Below, in pieces: positions 22,188 through 26,735 of a stretch of DNA of 26,735 nucleotides (the stretch's first letter is position 1; each line of letters starts with the position of its first letter). The translations under genes and the position numbers were made by a program. Source of the DNA: an uncultured Frankiales bacterium (GTDB lineage Bacteria; Actinomycetota; Actinomycetes; Mycobacteriales; SCTD01); assembly GCA_946479905.1 (NCBI GenBank), contig CAMLIA010000034.1:1-26735 (forward strand), given 5' to 3'. A model generated the notes under the pieces. That model was not told where the DNA came from, searched no databases, and worked only from the letters and a program-made list of their open reading frames with translations.

Positions 22188-23218
22188 GCCGGCCGCTCTG
22201 GGACGACGGGTCCTGGCAGGGACTGCCCGCGCTGGACACCGACACCGCGGCGGACGTGTGCGTGGTCGGGCTCGGTGGGTCGGGGCTCACCGCCGTGTCC
22301 GAGCTGCGTGCCCGGGGCGCCTCCGTCGTGGGCCTCGACGCCGGCGAGGTGGGTGGCGGTGCGGCCGGCCGCAACGGCGGCTTCCTGCTGGCCGGCCCCG
22401 CGCTCGGCTACCACCGGCAGCGGGACCCCGTCCTGTACCGCCGGACCCTCGAGGAGCTGGACCGCTTCGAGGAGGCCGGGTTCCTCCGTCGTACCGGCTC
22501 GCTGCGGATCGAGACCGACCTCGACGACTGCCGGGCGCAGGCCCGCGCGCTGCGGGAGGACGGGTTCGCGGTCGAGGAGTACGACGGGCCGGAGGGACAC
22601 GGCCTGCTCTTCCCGGGCGACGGCGTCATGCAGCCGCTGCAGCGCTGCCGCGCGCTCGCCACCGGCCCGGGGCTGTACGAGCGCAGCCCCGCGCTGTCGG
22701 TGTCACGGGGGGCGGTCGTGACGCCCCGTGGGACGGTGTGGTGCGACCACGTGCTGGTGCTCGTCGACGGCCGCCTCGAGCAGCTGCTGCCCGAGGTCCC
22801 GGTGCGGACGGTGCGGCTGCAGATGCTCGGCACCTCGCCTGTGCCGCAGAGGTTCTCGCGGCCGGTCTACCTCCGCGACGGGTACGAGTACTGGCAGCAG
22901 CTCCCGGACGGGCGGATCGTCCTGGGGGGCTTCCGCGACGTGGGCGGCGCGGAGGAGGAGACCACCTCGACGGACACCTCGACGGTCGTGCAGGCCGCTC
23001 TCGACCGGCTGCTCGCGCAGATCGCGCCGGAGGCCGTCGTGACGCACCGGTGGGCGGCGTCGGTGGGCTACACCGACGACGCCCTGCCGTACCTCGGTGA
23101 GGTGCGGCAGGGCGTCTGGGCTGCGGGTGGGTACTGCGGCACCGGCAACGTCATCGGTGCGCTGTGCGCCCGCCAGCTGGTGTCCTGCGTGCTGGGCGGC
23201 CCCACCTACTGGAGCTGA
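22184..23218 (+). CDS. FAD-dependent oxidoreductase, DAO/amine oxidase type
   Basis: This 344-residue flavoprotein has an N-terminal dinucleotide motif VCVVGLGGSGLTAVSELRARGASVVGLDAG (G29, G31, G34). RNGGFLLAG is typical of the DAO family, whose members oxidise the C-N bond of amino acids and polyamines. YEYWQQLPDGRIVLGGFRD and a late VGYTDDALPYLGEVRQGVWAAGGYCGTGNVIG complete the FAD and active-site regions. The substrate is unknown. The GTG start overlaps the tetR stop (GTGA), so it is translated from the tetR message and is likely under the same repressor. It begins in the promoter direction opposite to the P450. Confidence 0.87.
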   Translation: MSRPLWDDGSWQGLPALDTDTAADVCVVGLGGSGLTAVSELRARGASVVGLDAGEVGGGAAGRNGGFLLAGPALGYHRQRDPVLYRRTLEELDRFEEAGFLRRTGSLRIETDLDDCRAQARALREDGFAVEEYDGPEGHGLLFPGDGVMQPLQRCRALATGPGLYERSPALSVSRGAVVTPRGTVWCDHVLVLVDGRLEQLLPEVPVRTVRLQMLGTSPVPQRFSRPVYLRDGYEYWQQLPDGRIVLGGFRDVGGAEEETTSTDTSTVVQAALDRLLAQIAPEAVVTHRWAASVGYTDDALPYLGEVRQGVWAAGGYCGTGNVIGALCARQLVSCVLGGPTYWS

Positions 23219-23232
23219 CCTCCGGGGCCGGC

Positions 23233-24015
23233 CTACTTCGGCTGGAGCCGCGCGGCGCCGTCGAGGCGGACCGTCTCGCCGTTGGCGTAGGTGTTGGTGA
23301 GCAGCTCGAGGATCATCGAGGCGAGCTCGTCGGCCGTGCCGAGGCGCTTCGGGAAGACCACGTCGCGCTTGAGCGAGTCCTTGAACGCCTCCGACGCCTC
23401 GCCCTCGCCGTAGATGGGCGTGTCGATGAGGCCCGGCGCCACGCAGTTCAGGCGGATGCCGGCCGCGGCCAGGTCGCGGGCGATCGGCGTCGTCATCCCG
23501 ACGATGCCGCCCTTGGAGGCGGAGTAGGCCGCCTGCCCGATCTGGCCGTCGAAGGCCGCGATGGAGGCGAGCGTGACGATGGCGCCCTTCTGGCCGTCGG
23601 CGTCGAACGCCTCGGTGCGGGAGATGGCGGTCGCCGCGAGCCGCACGGTGTTGAACACACCGATGAGGTTCACGTTGATGACCTGCTTGAAGTAGTCGAG
23701 GTTGAACGCCGACTCGTAGGTGCCGTCCCGGCCGATGGTGCGCGAGGCGGCGCCGATGCCGGCCGCGGCGACGGCGGTCCGGAAGGTCCCCAGCTCCTCC
23801 GCGGCGGTGAGGGCGGCGATGACGGCATCGGTGTCCGTGACGTCGGCGCGCACGTAGGTGCCGCCGATGTCACCGGCGACCTTGAGGCCCTTGTCGTCGT
23901 TGAGGTCGACGATGACGACCTTGGCGCCGCGGCCGGCGAGCTGACGGGCGGCGGCCTCACCGAGGCCCGACGCGCCGCCGGTGACGAGGGACGAGGTCCC
24001 GTTCAGGTCCAGCAC
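23233..24015 (-). CDS. SDR oxidoreductase, 3-hydroxyacyl-CoA dehydrogenase type II-like
   Basis: This 260-residue protein has the NAD-binding TGGASGLGE and a VDLND acidic residue after strand 2, suggesting NAD rather than NADP. The catalytic set is S151 (LASIAAFDG), Y164 and K168 (YSASK). The usual NNAG is AAAG here (residues 83-86). TPIARDLAAAGIRLNCVAPGLIDTPI resembles the HSD10/beta-oxidation branch. It would oxidise a 3-hydroxyacyl-CoA or steroid hydroxyl, which would go with a lipid-oxidising P450. GTG at 24015 follows AAGGAGCAACACC and overlaps the previous gene's stop region (12-base gap). Confidence 0.93.
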   Translation of the reverse strand: MLDLNGTSSLVTGGASGLGEAAARQLAGRGAKVVIVDLNDDKGLKVAGDIGGTYVRADVTDTDAVIAALTAAEELGTFRTAVAAAGIGAASRTIGRDGTYESAFNLDYFKQVINVNLIGVFNTVRLAATAISRTEAFDADGQKGAIVTLASIAAFDGQIGQAAYSASKGGIVGMTTPIARDLAAAGIRLNCVAPGLIDTPIYGEGEASEAFKDSLKRDVVFPKRLGTADELASMILELLTNTYANGETVRLDGAARLQPK

Positions 24016-24027
24016 GGTGTTGCTCCT

Positions 24028-24843
24028 TCATTCCGCTGTTGAGGGGCTCATCCTCGCAGGCCGGTGAACGCCGGTTCGCAGCCGGTGGAGCACCTCGGCC
24101 GGGACGAAGGCGAGGTAGCAGCTGAGGATCGTCAGCGAGAACCACCCGATGAGCAGCGTCGCCTCGATGCCGAGGTGGATGGCGGCGCCGATCGCCATCG
24201 CCTTCCACCGGGTCCGCGGGAACCACAGGCCGAGGACGAGGAACGCCTCGGCCAGCAGCGTCCCGTAGGTCAGCAGGGCGGAGACGGTCACGGAGGTCGC
24301 CGCCCACTGCGGGACGACGAAGCGCTGCAGGTCCTCGAGCTGGACGGCCTTCCCGACGGCCGTCCCGTTCTGCCACGACGTCCCGTGCAGCTTGGCGACC
24401 ACCGAGAACAGGTAGACGGCGCTGAGCTGCAGCTGCAGCAGCCGCAGCCCCCACGGGGCGCGCGGCTCGGCGGGACGCCGGCGGGCGTCGAAGGACCAGG
24501 TCTCCCCCGAGGGCATGAGCGCCACGTAGAACGCGAGCTCGCGCAGCAGCAGGTCGCCGCTGTTGAGCACGTAGACGTCGCGGCGCTGCAGGACGAGCAG
24601 CCCGAGGAAGACCGCCCAGGCGGCGACGCGGGTGCGCCAGCCGACGAGCAGCGCGAGAGCGGCGGCGACCAGCAGCCAGCAGGCGGAGTACGGGTGGGAG
24701 ACGTCGACCGTCCACCACCCGGCCGTCCCGGCGACGGGCGCCGCGGTGAGCCCCTCGTCTCCGAGGAAGGTCCCCGCGTCCGGCAGCAGGGACAGCGTCC
24801 AGCCGAGCGTCAGCAGCGCGCACGCGATCCGCAGGGCTGCCAT
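24028..24843 (-). CDS. HTTM (vitamin K-dependent carboxylase-like) membrane protein
   Basis: This 271-residue integral membrane protein has about eight helices, including ALRIACALLTLGWTLSLL, LLVAAALALLVGW, RLLQLQLSAVYLFSVVAKL and IGAAIHLGIEATLLIGWFS. KLHGTSWQNGTAV and the arrangement of helices match the HTTM family. The conserved family N-terminus (WLFDPVDTAP) lies just upstream of the first ATG, at bases 24844-24873. The true start is therefore probably a rare CTG at 24882, just after the stop of the preceding gene at 24888, or another non-standard codon. Either the annotated ATG is internal or translation is coupled. The family pairs with DUF5819-like proteins, as here. Confidence 0.82.
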   Translation of the reverse strand: MAALRIACALLTLGWTLSLLPDAGTFLGDEGLTAAPVAGTAGWWTVDVSHPYSACWLLVAAALALLVGWRTRVAAWAVFLGLLVLQRRDVYVLNSGDLLLRELAFYVALMPSGETWSFDARRRPAEPRAPWGLRLLQLQLSAVYLFSVVAKLHGTSWQNGTAVGKAVQLEDLQRFVVPQWAATSVTVSALLTYGTLLAEAFLVLGLWFPRTRWKAMAIGAAIHLGIEATLLIGWFSLTILSCYLAFVPAEVLHRLRTGVHRPARMSPSTAE

Positions 24844-24887
24844 CGGCGCGGTGTCGACGGGGTCGAACAGCCAGCGCCGCAGGCCGC

Positions 24888-25400
24888 TTACGGGAGGTCC
24901 AGCGTGTAGAAGTCGTAGCGCCCGGCCCGCGGCCGCGGCTTGCCGTCGCCCGGGACGGCCACGTCGCGGAAGGTGCGGGTGAGGACCACCCTGACGACCC
25001 CGGGTCCGTAGCGGCGGGCCAGCCAGCGGGCCGTCGGGTCCCACAGCGAGCTGTAGTCGTCCGCCCGCAGCCGCTCGACGTACTTCTGCCACCGGTAGGT
25101 GCGGTACGGGCTCAGCAGCAGGCCGTTGTGCGGCGGGTCCCAGCGCCGGGTGCGCCCGTCGGCGTAGGTGAGGGTCGCGTGCACCCCGACACCGAAGCTG
25201 CGCGGGTCGGGGGCGAACAGCGCCCAGTCCTGCTCCAGGCCGAGGCCTTGCGTGACCGGTCCGAGGGCCCGGACCGCACGGTCGTGCGGGCGCCCGGCGG
25301 GCAGGTTCCACCCGAGGACCGCGAGCACCACCACGGCGCAGCCCGCGGCGATGACGCCCTGGCCGAGCGCGCTGGACTCGATCCGCTGGCCGGTGCGCAC
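24888..25400 (-). CDS. DUF5819-like membrane-anchored protein, partner of HTTM
   Basis: This 170-residue protein has one N-terminal membrane helix (about 15-33, VIAAGCAVVVLAVLGWNL) and an outside domain with LEQDWALFAPDPRSFGVG, which resembles proteins commonly found just before HTTM genes. Aromatic residues are many, as in PYRTYRWQKYVERL. Function is unknown. The start GTG at 25400 is six bases after TAACGT (25412-25407), giving a leaderless message separate from the upstream SCO6745-like gene. The stop lies beside the HTTM start region. Confidence 0.8.
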   Translation of the reverse strand: MRTGQRIESSALGQGVIAAGCAVVVLAVLGWNLPAGRPHDRAVRALGPVTQGLGLEQDWALFAPDPRSFGVGVHATLTYADGRTRRWDPPHNGLLLSPYRTYRWQKYVERLRADDYSSLWDPTARWLARRYGPGVVRVVLTRTFRDVAVPGDGKPRPRAGRYDFYTLDLP

Positions 25401-25435
25401 GCGCGCACGTTACGGCTTCCGGGACCGGTCAACGA

Positions 25436-26269
25436 CTACGGCGCTCCGACCCCCACGGGGTTCGTCGGCGGCACGACGCCGCTGGCCCAGACCCGGCGGG
25501 CGATCGGGGCCAGCAGCTCGGCGGCGCGCTCGCCCTCGTCGGCGCTGAGCGCGGTCCACGGCCTGCGGGCTGCGGCGTCGGTCACCGCCTCGACGTCGGC
25601 GCGCGCCCGCCGCCCGTCGGTGGTGAGCGCGCCGTCGTCGAGCCAGCCGAGCGCCTCGAGCCGTGCGGTCGCGGCCGACCACTCCTCGTCGCTCCAGCCG
25701 CGGCCGAGCCGCAGGTCGTCGCCCCGGGACTCCCCTGCGGCGACCTTGAGCTGCATCGCCTCGATCGGCCCGATGCCGTGGCTGATCAGGCTGGCCACGT
25801 GGCCGTCGCCACGGTGCTCCCGAAGCGTCGTCGTGGCCTGCCAGAGGGCGGCGAGCGGATCGGCGGGGCGGGGCCGGCCCTGGCTCGCGGCGCCGAGCAC
25901 GCCACCCTCGCAGTCGGCCGCCTCGGCGGCCCGCCACCGCAGGTCGGCGCGCTCGCCGACCGGTGTGTCCCGCACGTGCGGGGCGAGGGCGGTCACGGCT
26001 CCGTCGCTGCGGGCCTGCAGCGCGTCGGCGGGGCTCAGCCGCAGCCACGCGTCCGGGAGCACCTTGGCCGCCCGGCGGGGGTGGAAGCCGAAGAACGACG
26101 CCGTCGCGAGCGCCGGTCCCACGGGGCCGAGGGGAGCGGCCCGGGCGATGACGTACCCGGCCCAGAAGCCCTCGATGCCCAGCTGCTGCAGGGGTTCTCG
26201 TGCCGCCTGGTCGAAGTAGGTCACCGCGTGCACGGGCTCGATCAGCTGCCACATCCGGCGTGCGTCCAT
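25436..26269 (-). CDS. SCO6745-like helical protein
   Basis: This 277-residue protein is rich in helices. It opens MWQLIEPVHAVTYFDQAAREPLQQLGIEGFWAGYVIARAAPLG, with a FFGFHPRRA and a late segment EWSAATARLEALGWLDDGALTTDGRRARADVEAVTD like a MarR-type winged helix. This is the SCO6745 family of actinobacteria, whose role is unknown. No cofactor site is evident. The ATG at 26269 follows CACGGT by six bases, so the message is probably leaderless and divergent from the TetR gene. It may be regulated by that protein. Confidence 0.85.
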   Translation of the reverse strand: MDARRMWQLIEPVHAVTYFDQAAREPLQQLGIEGFWAGYVIARAAPLGPVGPALATASFFGFHPRRAAKVLPDAWLRLSPADALQARSDGAVTALAPHVRDTPVGERADLRWRAAEAADCEGGVLGAASQGRPRPADPLAALWQATTTLREHRGDGHVASLISHGIGPIEAMQLKVAAGESRGDDLRLGRGWSDEEWSAATARLEALGWLDDGALTTDGRRARADVEAVTDAAARRPWTALSADEGERAAELLAPIARRVWASGVVPPTNPVGVGAP

Positions 26270-26275
26270 GCCGGC

Positions 26276-26315
26276 ACCGTGCGGTATGACAGTCGTACTA
26301 GTCAAGAGGTATGCT
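26276..26315. promoter_or_regulatory. Divergent promoters between SCO6745-like and TetR genes
   Basis: On the plus strand ATGACA (26286-26291), an 18-base gap and TATGCT (26310-26315) precede GTG 26323 by seven bases. On the minus strand TTGACT (26305-26300), an 18-base gap and CACGGT (26281-26276) precede ATG 26269 by six. The two promoters interlock in the same 40 bases, so one bound TetR dimer could block both. Confidence 0.55.
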
Positions 26316-26322
26316 GCCGGTT

Positions 26323-26735
26323 GTGAGCAGCGACACCCGACAGCGGATGGTCGAGACCGCCGTGCGGCTGTTCCGGTCGCAGGGCTACGCCGCGACCTCC
26401 TGGCGCGGCCTCGTCGCCGAGTCGGGCACGCCGTGGGGGTCGGTGCAGCACCACTTCCCGGGCGGCAAGCAGGAGCTCGCGGTCGCGGCGCTCGGCGCCG
26501 GCGAGGACCTCGCCCTCGGAGCCATCCGGATCGCGTTCGACAGGCACGACAACCCCGGGGACGCCATCGCGTGGTGGTTCGGCAAGGCCCAGCAGCTGCT
26601 GGAGCGCAGCGACTACGAGCAGGGCTGCCCGATCGCCATGCTGGCACTGCACTCCGGGGACCCGGTGGTCGCGCAGGCGAGCCGGGATGCCTTCCTCCGC
26701 TGGCAGCGCGCTCTCGCGGAGCGGCTCGTCGCTGT
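26323..26735 (+). CDS. TetR-family transcriptional regulator (3' end outside window)
   Basis: The first 137 residues are seen. The helix-turn-helix spans TRQRMVETAVRLFRSQGYAATSWRGLVAESGTPWGSVQHHFPGGKQEL, with an unusual HHFPGGKQEL end like the YcdC/LmrA-related branch. The start is taken as GTG 26323, seven bases after TATGCT. An in-frame ATG at 26311 would overlap that element. The ligand domain continues past the window edge (QGCPIAMLALHSGD is typical of this branch). It is divergent from the SCO6745-like gene. Confidence 0.9.
   Translation, partial: MSSDTRQRMVETAVRLFRSQGYAATSWRGLVAESGTPWGSVQHHFPGGKQELAVAALGAGEDLALGAIRIAFDRHDNPGDAIAWWFGKAQQLLERSDYEQGCPIAMLALHSGDPVVAQASRDAFLRWQRALAERLVA

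Overview
The window is GC-rich and densely packed. GTG starts are frequent, many genes look leaderless, and the gene content is typical of Actinobacteria: a two-intein DnaB, an F420-type nitroreductase-fold protein, an SCO6745-like protein, an HTTM protein, an ECF sigma factor with a SnoaL-like tail, and steroid/lipid-type P450 and SDR enzymes. A member of the Propionibacteriales such as Nocardioides would fit, but the sequence alone does not settle the genus. I see no rRNA, tRNA, CRISPR array, insertion sequence or prophage. No gene-free stretch exceeds 300 bases.

Bases 1-2644 hold the 3' part of dnaB, the replicative helicase. It is interrupted by two inteins, one inside the Walker A motif and one at the classic site before SIEQD. 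Convergent with it, bases 2648-5955 form a minus-strand cluster of four genes, read in the order multi-pass membrane protein, 2TM-type protein, gasdermin-like protein, HExxH metallopeptidase. The last two are 12 bases apart, with the peptidase ribosome binding site touching the gasdermin stop. Bacterial gasdermins are pore-forming cell-suicide proteins released by a neighbouring protease, so this pair is the best candidate in the window for an unusual defence system.

Bases 6154-9916 carry a deazaflavin-dependent nitroreductase-family protein, a PAS-GAF-GGDEF diguanylate cyclase, a secreted GH25-like/DUF1906-like protein and the permease of an ABC-2 exporter. Bases 9913-15567 carry the exporter ATPase and, divergently, an SDR, a FAD monooxygenase-like protein, a DHA2-family MFS exporter and an ECF sigma factor. 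Bases 15564-18090 hold a small STAS-like protein, a membrane-anchored helical protein, a stand-alone ABC ATPase and a phosphotriesterase-family hydrolase.

Bases 18141-18340 hold a small transcription-unit-like stretch with a palindrome, a nine-codon reading frame and a strong terminator hairpin. Then come a MalY/PatB-type C-S lyase, an alpha/beta hydrolase and a 101-base nested hairpin. Next is a P450 divergent from a TetR regulator, with a perfect 20-base palindrome between them, followed by a FAD amine oxidase-like gene overlapping tetR. Bases 23233-26269 are a minus-strand series (SCO6745-like, a DUF5819-like membrane-anchored protein, HTTM protein, SDR). A divergent TetR gene runs off the right edge.

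A recurring theme is a -10 element (TAnnnT or close to it) six or seven bases before the start codon, which decides several starts and gives compact divergent promoters.
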